A DNA stretch of 64,000 nucleotides from MVYY01 sp012517575 (GCA_031629035.1 JAVLUG010000027.1:241402-305401), one strand, 5' to 3'. Positions 9,556 through 19,182 are shown, counted from the stretch's first letter. A program made the numbers and translations. The notes: generated by a model from the sequence alone, not told the origin.

Positions 9556-10541
9556 ATGCATCCTTGAGTGTCATTGTTCCCTGTTTCAACGAGGAAGAGG
9601 TTATAAGTGAATCGTATCATCGGTTGAAAAAGGTTTTAGAGCAACTTCCATTGTTTTCACAAATAATTTTTGTAAATGACGGGAGCATAGATGGGACGGA
9701 AAAAATTTTGTCAGAAATAGCTCACGCAGACAAAACCGTTAAAGTTATCAGTTTTTCCAGAAATTTCGGTCATCAGAATGCCGTTACGGCAGGTTTAAAT
9801 CATTGTTTGACAGATTTGGCTGTTGTTATTGATGCCGATTTGCAAGACCCTCCCGAATTGATTCCTGCTATGATAGATACGCTTAAAAAAAATAATGCCC
9901 AAGTGGTTTATTGTGTTAGGAAACACCGAAAAGGAGAGCGCTTTTTTAAAAGAATTTCTGCAAAATTTTTCTATCGTTTTCTAAATTTTTTCTCCGAAGT
10001 CAGACTTCCAGTCGATACGGGCGATTTCAGACTGGTTGACAAAAGTGTAATTAGAGAATTTAACAAACTGCACGAAAAAGGAAAATATATTCGTGGACTG
10101 ATCGTCTGGCTGGGTTTTAAGCAGGTTCCGTTTTACTATGAGCGCGAACCCCGTTTTGCCGGTGAGACCAAATATCCATTTTCCAAAATGATGAAACTGG
10201 CAACTACTTCGTTGCTCTATTTTTCAAAAAAGCCTTTGAAAATTGCTTCGTATATGGGTTTCTTTTCCGTAATTATTGCTTTGCTGTTAGCATTGTGGGC
10301 AATTTTTGGAAAATTTTTCGGTTTCACCAATGCCGATCCGGGTTGGACTTCGCTGATGGTTGCGGTAGTTTTTTTCGGAGGCGTTCAGTTGCTCACTGTT
10401 GGAATTCTTGGCGCTTATATCGGTAATTTGTTTGACGAAATCAAAGATCGACCAGAATATGTCATCAAGGAAATGATGAATTTTGAAGCAGAAAATAGCG
10501 CAAAAGCCGGTGATGATGGAATCGGTTTGCAAAACAAGTAA
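9552..10541 (+). CDS. Polyprenyl-phosphate glycosyltransferase, GT2 (GtrB/DPM1-like)
   Basis: The 329-residue protein has a cytosolic GT-A domain with SVIVPCFNEEEVI, the DxD motif in VIDADLQDPPELI, and GDFRLVDKSV, then two transmembrane helices near residues 230-300. This is the GtrB/DPM1 layout: it moves a sugar from a nucleotide donor onto undecaprenyl phosphate at the inner membrane. With the upstream GtrA and the two GT-C enzymes it forms a plausible donor-synthesis, flipping and transfer route. It overlaps gtrA by 4 nt, and the GT4 gene follows after 9 nt. Confidence 0.9.
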   Translation: MNASLSVIVPCFNEEEVISESYHRLKKVLEQLPLFSQIIFVNDGSIDGTEKILSEIAHADKTVKVISFSRNFGHQNAVTAGLNHCLTDLAVVIDADLQDPPELIPAMIDTLKKNNAQVVYCVRKHRKGERFFKRISAKFFYRFLNFFSEVRLPVDTGDFRLVDKSVIREFNKLHEKGKYIRGLIVWLGFKQVPFYYEREPRFAGETKYPFSKMMKLATTSLLYFSKKPLKIASYMGFFSVIIALLLALWAIFGKFFGFTNADPGWTSLMVAVVFFGGVQLLTVGILGAYIGNLFDEIKDRPEYVIKEMMNFEAENSAKAGDDGIGLQNK

Positions 10542-10550
10542 TTTGTAGAA

Positions 10551-11717
10551 ATGATAAAAACACTTTTTATATCTGCATGGTATCCTAATCGATACGATGA
10601 AATGTTCGGCCTATTTGTCAGGAAACACGCTGAAGCGGTGAGTTTGTATTGTGAAGTGCAAATACTTTATGTGCATCCTTCAGCCGATATTCGGCATTTT
10701 GAAACAGAAACACGCCAGCATGGAAAAGTAAAAGAAACCATTGTGTATTTTCCAGCTCCCAACACAGGGTTATTTAATAAATTTTTAAAATACATAAATT
10801 TTTTACGGGCTTATTTCAAAGGTTGGAGCTTGTTGCGAAAATTTGGTTTTCGCCCCGATATTGTTCATGCCAACATACTTACCCGTACTGGCGTAATAGC
10901 TTACGGAATAAAGCTATTTACCGGTATTCCCTATGTGATTACAGAACATTGGACGAGATATTTACCTGGAAGAAATAGTTATAAAGGTTTCTTTAGAAAA
11001 AAAATGACCGAATTTGTTGTCAGACATGCCGAAGCAGTTTTTCCCGTGTCGGAAAATTTAAAAAAAGAAATGATCAATAATAACTTATATAACAAAAATT
11101 ATTTTGTCATCAATAATACAGTTGATGATGTTTTTCTGACAACAATTCCTAAGATATCAGAAACAAGAAAAATTATTCTTCATGTTTCCTGTTTCGATGA
11201 ATCGGCAAAAAATATCAAAGGTCTGCTGAATTCTTTGAAAATGTTGTCATACAGGCGGAATGATTTTAAAATGATTTTTATTGGAACAGGTGTTGATTTT
11301 AAGGAAGTGGTTGATTACTCTGTCAAGTTAAATTTTCCAGAAGATATGATTCATTTTGCAGGTGAAAGAACTCCTGCAGAAGTTGCCGAATACATGAAAA
11401 ATGCCGATTTTTTTGTATTGTTTTCAAATTACGAAAATGCCCCTGTCGTTATTTCGGAAAGTTTGATTTGTGGCAAACCCGTTATCAGTACGGATGTTGG
11501 AGGGATTTCTGAATTTGTGAATGAATCAAATGGTATTTTGATTCCTGCAAGAGATGAAAATAAACTTTTGGAAAGTTTGGATTATATGCTCGATCATTTT
11601 CAAGAGTACGATGCCGAAAAACTACGGCAGGAAGCAGTCGAAAAATTCAGCATGAAAACTGTGGGAAAGATTATCACCCGACAGTACGAGAAGATTTTAG
11701 GAATAAATTCCGATTAA
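10551..11717 (+). CDS. Glycosyltransferase family 4
   Basis: The 388-residue soluble protein has an N-terminal GT-B domain (SAWYPNRYDEMFGLFVRKH, PDIVHANILTRTG, ITEHWTRYLPG) and a C-terminal donor-binding domain with the GT4 pattern FSNYENAPVVISESLICGKPVISTDVGG in pieces (E for ribose contacts, GKPVISTD). It probably adds a sugar to the lipid-linked glycan on the cytoplasmic side. A 102-nt gap separates it from the next gene, the longest spacing in this operon; no promoter box was recognised there. Confidence 0.9.
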   Translation: MIKTLFISAWYPNRYDEMFGLFVRKHAEAVSLYCEVQILYVHPSADIRHFETETRQHGKVKETIVYFPAPNTGLFNKFLKYINFLRAYFKGWSLLRKFGFRPDIVHANILTRTGVIAYGIKLFTGIPYVITEHWTRYLPGRNSYKGFFRKKMTEFVVRHAEAVFPVSENLKKEMINNNLYNKNYFVINNTVDDVFLTTIPKISETRKIILHVSCFDESAKNIKGLLNSLKMLSYRRNDFKMIFIGTGVDFKEVVDYSVKLNFPEDMIHFAGERTPAEVAEYMKNADFFVLFSNYENAPVVISESLICGKPVISTDVGGISEFVNESNGILIPARDENKLLESLDYMLDHFQEYDAEKLRQEAVEKFSMKTVGKIITRQYEKILGINSD

Positions 11718-11819
11718 TACATTTCCAATGACCAAAGTTTATGCAGAAAGGTCTTTATCATGGCAAATCATTCTTTTCACCATCTGTAATTCATAACATT
11801 TATTTCTGAAATAGTTTTC

Positions 11820-13529
11820 ATGCACGGATTTAATGTTTTTATTTCACAAAATGCCGCTCAGCAGCAGCCTCATTTCTGTTGGAAAAAGCCTTTTGACTTT
11901 CAGCCAACTCTTGAGCTTCGTACATTTTCTGACGAACATATTGTGGTAGAGCAATTTACCGAGACAAAGTTTATGTCGGAAAAGTTGTGGTTGGACAATG
12001 AAGATTTTTTTATTGTAACCGATGGCGTTATTACTAATCTGAAAGCCCTTTGCTTGCAACATAACGTTTCCAATCATGATGAGTTAATCGGAAAAATGCT
12101 AAAAGACAAGGACTTTTTTAAATATTTTCGCGGACATTTTGTTGGATTTATCTATTTAAAAAAAGAGAAAAAATTCATTGCTTTCAATAATCAAACGGGG
12201 TCAAAAAAACTTTTTTATTTTGCCAATCAGAATACTATTGCGATAGGTACTGATTTGTACACACTCAGTAAATTGCTCGAAGACCAAAAGATAAAAAAAA
12301 CGCTGGACACAGAAGCGGCTATTTTTTTACTTACGAGTGGATTTATGCATGAAAACTTAACTTTGTTGAAAGAAGTTAAGCAGTTGCGGGCGGGAGAATT
12401 TTTACAAATAGACAATTTCCGATTAAAAACGGATTTTTATTTTCGTCTTCAGGATATTCAGGAGAATCGGGATTCAAAAGCGGATATTGTCGAACAACTC
12501 GATTTCCTGTTTAAAAAGTCGGTTGATAATGAATTTTCTCTTGACAAGTCACATCAATTAATTTCTCTGACTACCTTGAGTGGCGGTCTCGATTCGCGAA
12601 TGGTGGCGCTCACGGCCTTACAGTCGGGGTTTTCTAACCAAATGTTTTTTAACTTCTCTGCAAAAGGTTATGCCGATGAAGTGATTGCACGGCAAATTTC
12701 AGATAAATATCGAGTTCCGTTAGCAGCTTCAGTTGTTGATGCTGAAAGTTTGAAACCTGTTGAAGAAGTCGTGCTGGTGAACGATGGATTAACCATTTAT
12801 ACCGGAGCAAGTGCGGTGTTTGATGCCATAAAACGACTTGAGATTTCCGATACGGGCATGATTCATACCGGCATGCTGGGCGATGCTCTATTGGGAAGTT
12901 ATTTGATTGCAGACCATAAAACCAAGCCACAAATTTCCGATGGAGTCTATTCTACCAAATTATTGAGTAAATATGCTTCCGTTTTTCAGAAATACATTCA
13001 AAATTATTCGGATACTGAAATTTATAAATTTTACAACAGAGGCTTTTCCGGTATGAATAATGGTTTTTTATATTTTGATTTGTGTGGTGAATCGGATGCA
13101 GCATTTTTAAATCCCGATTTTTTGTCTTATGCTCTTTCAATACCGGCTAAATATAGATATAAGGAACAAATTTATATCGATTGGATAAAAATCAAACATC
13201 CCGAGTTTGCCGGTTTTATCTGGGAATCTATTGGTGGAAAACCTACCAACAACAAAACATTGCTCAGTTATTATCGTTATCGGAGAGCTTTGTTGAAACG
13301 TTTACCTTTTAAAACGATGTGGAAAAACAATATGAACCCCGAGCAGCTTTGGTACGATAAAAATTTATCTGTACGGCAGACGCTTGACCAATATTTTGTG
13401 GAAAACATTCATTTGCTTTCATCCAACAGTGAATTATATGGCGATTGTCAATTTCTTTATCGGGAAGGAAACATTACGGAGAAAGCACAAGTGCTTACGT
13501 TATTGGCCGCTTGTAAACTATTGCTTTAG
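11820..13529 (+). CDS. Asparagine-synthase-like protein lacking the glutaminase cysteine
   Basis: The 569-residue protein has an Ntn-type glutamine-amidotransferase-like N-terminal half (to about residue 200) and a C-terminal ATP-pyrophosphatase domain with the PP-loop LSGGLDSRMVAL. Residue 2 is His, so the catalytic N-terminal Cys of AsnB is missing and glutamine hydrolysis by this chain is unlikely. Relatives in O-antigen and capsule clusters amidate uronic acids or similar carboxylates rather than aspartate, and the position here fits that. Ammonia or a partner would supply nitrogen. The reaction is inferred only from context. Confidence 0.78.
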   Translation: MHGFNVFISQNAAQQQPHFCWKKPFDFQPTLELRTFSDEHIVVEQFTETKFMSEKLWLDNEDFFIVTDGVITNLKALCLQHNVSNHDELIGKMLKDKDFFKYFRGHFVGFIYLKKEKKFIAFNNQTGSKKLFYFANQNTIAIGTDLYTLSKLLEDQKIKKTLDTEAAIFLLTSGFMHENLTLLKEVKQLRAGEFLQIDNFRLKTDFYFRLQDIQENRDSKADIVEQLDFLFKKSVDNEFSLDKSHQLISLTTLSGGLDSRMVALTALQSGFSNQMFFNFSAKGYADEVIARQISDKYRVPLAASVVDAESLKPVEEVVLVNDGLTIYTGASAVFDAIKRLEISDTGMIHTGMLGDALLGSYLIADHKTKPQISDGVYSTKLLSKYASVFQKYIQNYSDTEIYKFYNRGFSGMNNGFLYFDLCGESDAAFLNPDFLSYALSIPAKYRYKEQIYIDWIKIKHPEFAGFIWESIGGKPTNNKTLLSYYRYRRALLKRLPFKTMWKNNMNPEQLWYDKNLSVRQTLDQYFVENIHLLSSNSELYGDCQFLYREGNITEKAQVLTLLAACKLLL

Positions 13530-13574
13530 AATAACGGCTTGCTAAGAATAGAATTGAGGCAAAAAACGAAAAAT

Positions 13575-14843
13575 ATGAAATTTTTTCCCCGTCTTAACTA
13601 TCTTTTATCCGATGTTGCCGCAAAAGGCTTTTTCCATTTGCTGTCAGCCAATGTTTTGATTCAACTGGTGGCTTTTGCTTCGCAGCTTTTTGTGGCCGGT
13701 ATTCTTTCACCCGAAGATGTGGGACGAATAAAAATTATCACCACTTTTCTTTCGGTTTTTTCCATCATTGGTGGAATGGGTTTGAATGCTTCTACCTTGA
13801 AACTTTGTTCCGAAAATCGTTCAGAAGCAGAAACAAAGGAACTTTTCAGTTCCGGCGTGGTGTTTACTGTTGTTTCCACCGTTGTTTTTTATGTGTTGGC
13901 TCTCGTATTGAATTCTTTTGGATTTCTTTCTTCCGATACCATTATCCGCAGACTCATGCCAATGGGGCTTTTCCCTTTGATTACGAATTCGGCTTTCATG
14001 GTTTTGGTGTCTTATTTTCAGGCCACCAAACAAATCAGAATCCTATCCCGTATCACTGTTGCCAATAAGCTGATTGCCATTGTGGCCATTATATTGCTTA
14101 CCTGGTGGTTTGGAATCAATGGTTATTACGTGGCTTACAACCTGAGCTTTATTGTTATGTTTTTTGTTGGCTTCCGGTTGTTGCGAAAAGATTTTGCTTT
14201 TTCTAAAAACAGGGAAAGTGTGAAGCGGAATTTTAAAACGCATTTAATTTATGCAAAACCTTCCTTGTTGTCCAATCTACTTTCCGAAATTTCCGCTTAT
14301 GCCGATATTTTTGTGATCAACTATCTGCTCAAAGACATGAAAGAAATTGGCTATTATAGTTTTGCTCTGACACTGACGGTAGCTTTGCGTGTTTTTCCTT
14401 TCACGGTACAACAAATGGCAGCACCCTATTTTTCCGGTCTTTCCAGCGATCGCAATTATTTTGTGCAAGTTTTTAAAAAGTACAACCGACAACTTTATTT
14501 GGTTGTTGGTGTCTCTTTGTTACTGGCTGTACTGGCAGGACCTTTTTTAATCAGGATTATTTTTGCTGGGAAATATGATCCTTCTATTCCTTTTTTCGTT
14601 TTGTTGTCGGTAGGCTGGAGTATTCGCCTGCTGAACCAGCTTCAGAGTGCAGCCATTTTCGGATTGGGGAAAATTCGGTACAACGCATGGAGCAGTTTTA
14701 TTTCATTGATATTCAACATATTCATTTACGTTCTTTTTGTTCATTGGTACGGTGCCATCGGGGCGGCATGGGCAAGTATTCCGGCAGGAATTGTCATGAC
14801 GCTCACATCCGCTTTGTTTTTAAGAAAAGCAATTCGGGAATAA
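13575..14843 (+). CDS. Polysaccharide flippase (Wzx-like, MOP superfamily)
   Basis: The protein of about 422 residues is polytopic with about twelve helices. The N-terminal region FHLLSANVLIQLVAFASQLFVAG and later LNASTLKL and QTKQI-like loops have the polysaccharide biosynthesis/MatE-like character. It would flip an undecaprenyl-linked glycan across the inner membrane. The ATG at 13575 is preferred to the upstream TTG at 13539 because the extra residues are charged and out of pattern. It is the last gene of the plus-strand cluster and is followed by an inverted repeat that can end transcription. Confidence 0.85.
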   Translation: MKFFPRLNYLLSDVAAKGFFHLLSANVLIQLVAFASQLFVAGILSPEDVGRIKIITTFLSVFSIIGGMGLNASTLKLCSENRSEAETKELFSSGVVFTVVSTVVFYVLALVLNSFGFLSSDTIIRRLMPMGLFPLITNSAFMVLVSYFQATKQIRILSRITVANKLIAIVAIILLTWWFGINGYYVAYNLSFIVMFFVGFRLLRKDFAFSKNRESVKRNFKTHLIYAKPSLLSNLLSEISAYADIFVINYLLKDMKEIGYYSFALTLTVALRVFPFTVQQMAAPYFSGLSSDRNYFVQVFKKYNRQLYLVVGVSLLLAVLAGPFLIRIIFAGKYDPSIPFFVLLSVGWSIRLLNQLQSAAIFGLGKIRYNAWSSFISLIFNIFIYVLFVHWYGAIGAAWASIPAGIVMTLTSALFLRKAIRE

Positions 14844-14861
14844 TTGAATCTGCCTTTATAA

Positions 14862-14914
14862 GCAGAAGTCTTTCCTTTTTAGCTTTATTATGTTGGAAAG
14901 AAACTTCTGTCTGC
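14862..14914. terminator. Inverted repeat after the flippase gene (putative terminator)
   Basis: GCAGAAGTCTTTCC at 14862-14875 can pair with GGAAAGAAACTTCTGTCTGC at 14895-14914 with small bulges. It lies between the convergent flippase and folE genes. Confidence 0.5.
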
Positions 14915-15072
14915 CAGTTATTGATAAAAAGCAAATAGTGTAAAAATTGTAAGTAAAATTTTTCAGTTAATATTGCAAATTTAATAGAATTGAAAAATTT
15001 TATATGCTTTCAATCGATTTCAGTACTTTTGGTTTTCTTTTTCCTGAGGAAGAATTATTAAAAAAGGATTTT

Positions 15073-15666
15073 TTATCGGTTGATGAGATTCATAAATTCT
15101 TCACGTGTGCGAGCTTCCTGAAAGACACCCGTAAAATCGGAAGTGGTTGTAATAGAATTTTGTTTTTGTATCCCTCTCATCTGCATGCACAGATGTTGTG
15201 CTTCGATAATAACCATAACACCCATTGGATCCAGTGTGTTTTGAATGCATTGTTTTATTTGTGTGGTCATACGTTCTTGCACTTGCAAACGGCGAGCGTA
15301 AATTTCTACCACCCGTGCAATTTTACTTAAGCCGGTGATTTTTTTGTTGGGAATATAGGCAACATGTGCTTTCCCGAAAAATGGGAGCAAATGATGTTCG
15401 CAAAGCGAATAAAAATCAATATCCTTAACAATCACCATCTGACGGTAGTTTTCTGTAAAAGTGGCCGTGCGTATAATTTCTTCCGGATCCTGCTCGTAAC
15501 CTTGTACAAAAAACTGCATGGCTCGTGCCACTCTTTGGGGTGTTTGTATCAAACCTTGACGGTCAGGGTTTTCGCCCAGCAAACGAATAATTTCCTGATA
15601 ATGCTGTGCAATTTCTCCGGTCTTTTTTTCATCAAAGGGACGGGAACTGGTAATATCAAAATCCAT
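15073..15666 (-). CDS. folE: GTP cyclohydrolase I
   Basis: The 197-residue protein has the FolE zinc and active-site motifs: SLCEHHLLPFFGKAHVAYIP (Cys and His zinc ligands), GLSKIARVVEIYARRLQVQE and EAQHLCMQMRG with the second zinc Cys. It converts GTP to 7,8-dihydroneopterin triphosphate, the first step of folate and pterin synthesis, in the cytoplasm. The length is normal and the start is a plain ATG at 15666. It lies 21 nt downstream of the SPOR gene and is probably co-transcribed with it. It converges with the flippase operon. Confidence 0.96.
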   Translation of the reverse strand: MDFDITSSRPFDEKKTGEIAQHYQEIIRLLGENPDRQGLIQTPQRVARAMQFFVQGYEQDPEEIIRTATFTENYRQMVIVKDIDFYSLCEHHLLPFFGKAHVAYIPNKKITGLSKIARVVEIYARRLQVQERMTTQIKQCIQNTLDPMGVMVIIEAQHLCMQMRGIQKQNSITTTSDFTGVFQEARTREEFMNLINR

Positions 15667-15687
15667 GGAAATGATTTTTTGAAGAAG

Positions 15688-16164
15688 TTATTTGACAATT
15701 TGATCTCTCACCACATAAGTTTGGCTGCGCAACTCGGGAAAAACTTCCAGCAATTTGCTACGAAAAGCTTGGGCTTCATCTATTGTGTTGAAATCACCCA
15801 CGCGAACTTTCCAAAATGGTGAATTGTAGTTGACGTAAACGCCTGTATTAGGGAAAGCTTCCCGTATTTCTCTTTCTATTTTGAAGGCTTCGGTTTTTCC
15901 GGTGCGCTGTTCGTTGCTCGAAAAAACCTGCACGCGGTAACCATTACCCATAATGGCTTCACGATCTGCTTTTGCGCTTTGTTTTTGATTGATAAGATTT
16001 TCTATGCGCTTGTCTTGATGGATAATGACTTTCCCTACTCCATCAGTAGCTTGAAGGACTTCAAAAATATTCTGTCGAACGGAAGTGTTATCTTCCTGCG
16101 CCTGAAGCAGGGGAATTGCTGAAAGTAATATCGTGAAAAGTAAAAATTTAAGATTTTTCATCAT
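15688..16164 (-). CDS. Secreted SPOR-domain protein
   Basis: The 158-residue protein has a signal peptide (about residues 1-22, ending LLQA), a short linker and a C-terminal SPOR domain from about residue 75 (NGYRVQVFSSNEQRTG ... PFWKVRVGDF). SPOR domains bind denuded peptidoglycan glycan strands at the division site, so the protein is likely periplasmic and cell-wall associated. It precedes folE by 21 nt on the same strand. A minus-strand TAACTTTG box (16191-16184) about 20 nt before the ATG could be its promoter. Confidence 0.85.
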   Translation of the reverse strand: MMKNLKFLLFTILLSAIPLLQAQEDNTSVRQNIFEVLQATDGVGKVIIHQDKRIENLINQKQSAKADREAIMGNGYRVQVFSSNEQRTGKTEAFKIEREIREAFPNTGVYVNYNSPFWKVRVGDFNTIDEAQAFRSKLLEVFPELRSQTYVVRDQIVK

Positions 16165-16286
16165 TTTACTCTTGATTGAAGTGCAAAGTTATAAAATATC
16201 GCTTAATTCTGATAGCGAATCAACGAAATTATGAAAAATTGAAAGTTTGGATGGAAGCTCACCATCAATTTTTGAAGTTAAATGTT

Positions 16287-16294
16287 TATCTTTG
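16287..16294 (+). promoter_or_regulatory. Putative -7 element (TATCTTTG) for ispD
   Basis: TATCTTTG lies 26 nt before the ispD ATG and matches TAnnTTTG. A matching -33 element is not obvious. Confidence 0.5.
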
Positions 16295-16320
16295 TTCATA
16301 ACTAAATTTTTCCAGAAAAT

Positions 16321-17055
16321 ATGGAACCTACAAAAATTGTGCTCATAGTTGCCGGCGGAAGAGGAGAACGTATGCAGTCAGATATTCCGAAACAGTTTAT
16401 TGAAGTAGCAGGGAAGCCCATATTGATGCATACCATTGAAGCCTTTATACGTTATGATTCCGGTTTACCCATTTTTGTCGTTTTGCCTGCTGATCAAATT
16501 AAATTTTGGGAAAACCTTTGCTCGAAATATTCTTTCAAATTTCCTCACCATTTGGTTGTAGGTGGCGAAACGCGTTTTCATTCGGTCAAAAACGGGTTGG
16601 CTGCGGTTTCTGATTTTTTGGCAACATTTTATCATGATAAATCGGAAAATGAAAAATACTCCGTACTCATTGCAGTGCATGATGGCGTTCGTCCTATGGT
16701 GAGTGAAGCGACGATACGTCGTTGTTTTGATGAAGCTGAAAAATTTGGTACAGCCATACCGAGTTTGGATTTGATTGATAGTCTTCGTTCAATCCATACC
16801 AAGCACAGCCAATCGTTGGACAGGAAAGCCTATAAATTGGTGCAAACGCCGCAGGTTTTCAATTTTAACATTCTGCAGAAAGCTTATGAGCAGCAATTTT
16901 CTCCACTTTTCACCGACGATGCTTCTGTGGTTGAATCCATCGGTTTAAATGTTCATCTCACCGAGGGGAATCGTGAAAATATTAAATTGACTACTGCTTT
17001 TGATCTCGAATTGGCTTCTTTTCTGTTGGCGAAAAGAGAAAACACCGTTTATTGA
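16321..17055 (+). CDS. ispD: 2-C-methyl-D-erythritol 4-phosphate cytidylyltransferase
   Basis: The 244-residue protein starts with the CTP-binding signature VAGGRGERMQSDIPKQF and has VAVHDGVRPMVS-like AVHDGVRPMV, then QTPQVFN and TDDASVVE, all conserved in IspD. It makes CDP-methylerythritol in the MEP route to isoprenoids. It is somewhat longer than E. coli IspD (236) but normal for Bacteroidota. recG follows after 30 nt, so the two may share a transcript driven by the box at 16287. Confidence 0.95.
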   Translation: MEPTKIVLIVAGGRGERMQSDIPKQFIEVAGKPILMHTIEAFIRYDSGLPIFVVLPADQIKFWENLCSKYSFKFPHHLVVGGETRFHSVKNGLAAVSDFLATFYHDKSENEKYSVLIAVHDGVRPMVSEATIRRCFDEAEKFGTAIPSLDLIDSLRSIHTKHSQSLDRKAYKLVQTPQVFNFNILQKAYEQQFSPLFTDDASVVESIGLNVHLTEGNRENIKLTTAFDLELASFLLAKRENTVY

Positions 17056-17085
17056 AATTATAAATCTTTTGAAGATTCTACATAA

Positions 17086-19182
17086 GTGGATTTTTTTACC
17101 CAAGATATACAATTTTTTCCCGGCGTTGGTCCCAAGCGGGCTGAACTCCTCAAAAAGGAACTGAACATCCGAACGGCTGAAGATTTGCTGAGACATTATC
17201 CTTATAAATATGTTGACCGCAGTCGTTTTTACATGATCAGTGAAATTTCTGAAAACATGCCTTTTATTCAACTGAAAGGTAAAATTTTGAGGTTTGAGAA
17301 AGTGGGTGAGGGGCGGAGTCAACGTTTGATTGCTATTTTTACCGATGGACGGCAGAGTATTGAGTTGGTCTGGTTCAAAGGATTGAAATTTGTTACGGAA
17401 CGCTACAAAACCAATATTGAATATGTCGTTTTTGGGAAGCCTACGCTTTTCAATGGAAAGTACAACATAGTTCATCCCGACATTGAAATTCTTTCGCAGC
17501 TTCCTACTGTCGAACAAATGGGTTTACAACCTTTTTACAATACTTCCGAAAAAATGAAGACTCATTTTTTGAATTCCAAAGCTATTCAGAAAATCATATA
17601 TTCATTGTTGCCCGAGTTGCAAAAAGGAATCCCCGAAACATTGCCGGCTTATGTCCTGAATCGTTATGGATTACTTCATCTGACAGATGCCTTAATTAAT
17701 ATTCATTTTCCTAAAAACAGTCATTTACTAAATCGTGCCCGGCAACGGCTGAAATTTGAAGAACTTTTTTACATACAGTTGGACATTGTAAAACAAACTG
17801 CATGGCGAAACCAGCGGTTTAAAGGATTTGTTTTCAAGCATGTTGGTAATTATTTCAACACTTTCTATCGTGATTATTTGCCATTTGAACTGACCAATGC
17901 TCAAAAAAAAGTGATTCGTGAAATTCGTGCAGATGTAGCTTCCGGTAAGCAAATGAACAGGTTGCTTCAAGGGGATGTGGGAAGCGGTAAAACGCTGGTT
18001 GCACTTTTTGCCATGTTGATGGCTGTCGATAATGGATTTCAGGCTTGTATGATGGCTCCAACAGAAATTCTTGCTGCTCAACATTTTGAAAGTCTGAAAG
18101 AGTTGTTGGGAAATATAGGTCTCCGAATTGCTTTGCTGACTGGGTCAACACGCCCAAAGGAAAGAGCGGAGATACACGAAAAGTTGCTGAATGGTGAACT
18201 AAATATTTTGCTGGGTACTCATGCTTTGATTGAAGAAACAGTTCAGTTTAAAAATCTGGGACTTGTGGTGATTGACGAACAGCATCGTTTTGGCGTAGCC
18301 CAGCGTGCAAGGCTTTGGAGCAAGAATGTTCAACCTCCCCATATTCTGGTTATGACTGCCACCCCAATTCCACGCACTTTGGCCATGACTATTTACGGCG
18401 ACCTCACAGTTTCTGTTATCGACGAATTGCCACCCGGTAGAAAACCTATTCAGACTTTTCATTTTTACGACAACAAAAGGCAGGCGCTTTATAAATTTAT
18501 GGTGAAGCAAATTGAACTCGGAAGGCAAATTTATGTCGTTTATCCGTTGATTCAGGAATCGGAAACTATGGATTTGAAAAATTTGGAAGAAGGTTACGAA
18601 CATTTGAGCGAAATTTTTCCGCAATACAAAATCAGCATGGTACATGGCAAAATGAAATCTGCAGAAAAGGAAGCCGAAATGCAAAAATTTGTGACCGGAA
18701 AAACGCAAATCATGGTTGCTACAACAGTAATAGAAGTTGGAGTGAATGTCCCTAATGCTTCGGTAATGATAATTGAAAATGCTGAGCGCTTTGGTTTGGC
18801 ACAGCTGCATCAACTCAGAGGCAGAGTTGGTAGAGGGGCTGACCAGTCGTACTGTATTTTGCTCACAGGATACAAATTGAGTAATCTGACCCGCAAGAGA
18901 ATTGAAACCATGGTGAATACCAATGATGGTTTTCAGATAGCAGAAACCGATTTGCAATTGCGTGGGCCAGGTGATTTGGACGGAACGCAGCAAAGTGGTT
19001 TGCCTTTCGAACTGAAAATAGCCAATCTTGCTCAGGATGGAAAAATGCTCGAAATTGCCCGTAAAACAGCTATAGATATAATAGAAGACGACCCGCAGTT
19101 GCAGAAAAACGAAAATATAATACTCTCTGAACAATTAAAAAAAATGAAAACTTCATCCTTAAATTGGAGTGTTATTAGTTAA
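17086..19182 (+). CDS. recG: ATP-dependent DNA helicase RecG
   Basis: The 698-residue protein has the N-terminal wedge/OB domain (GVGPKRAELLKKE, HYPYKYVDR), Walker A QGDVGSGKT, the DEQH box VVIDEQHRFG, MTATPIPRTLA and motif VI QLRGRVGRG, ending with the RecG C-terminal motif LRGPGDLDGTQQSG. RecG remodels stalled forks and branch-migrates Holliday junctions. The start is a GTG at 17086: the family normally begins close to the QFFPGVGPKR motif and no ATG lies nearer. The gene lies 30 nt behind ispD. Confidence 0.96.
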   Translation: MDFFTQDIQFFPGVGPKRAELLKKELNIRTAEDLLRHYPYKYVDRSRFYMISEISENMPFIQLKGKILRFEKVGEGRSQRLIAIFTDGRQSIELVWFKGLKFVTERYKTNIEYVVFGKPTLFNGKYNIVHPDIEILSQLPTVEQMGLQPFYNTSEKMKTHFLNSKAIQKIIYSLLPELQKGIPETLPAYVLNRYGLLHLTDALINIHFPKNSHLLNRARQRLKFEELFYIQLDIVKQTAWRNQRFKGFVFKHVGNYFNTFYRDYLPFELTNAQKKVIREIRADVASGKQMNRLLQGDVGSGKTLVALFAMLMAVDNGFQACMMAPTEILAAQHFESLKELLGNIGLRIALLTGSTRPKERAEIHEKLLNGELNILLGTHALIEETVQFKNLGLVVIDEQHRFGVAQRARLWSKNVQPPHILVMTATPIPRTLAMTIYGDLTVSVIDELPPGRKPIQTFHFYDNKRQALYKFMVKQIELGRQIYVVYPLIQESETMDLKNLEEGYEHLSEIFPQYKISMVHGKMKSAEKEAEMQKFVTGKTQIMVATTVIEVGVNVPNASVMIIENAERFGLAQLHQLRGRVGRGADQSYCILLTGYKLSNLTRKRIETMVNTNDGFQIAETDLQLRGPGDLDGTQQSGLPFELKIANLAQDGKMLEIARKTAIDIIEDDPQLQKNENIILSEQLKKMKTSSLNWSVIS

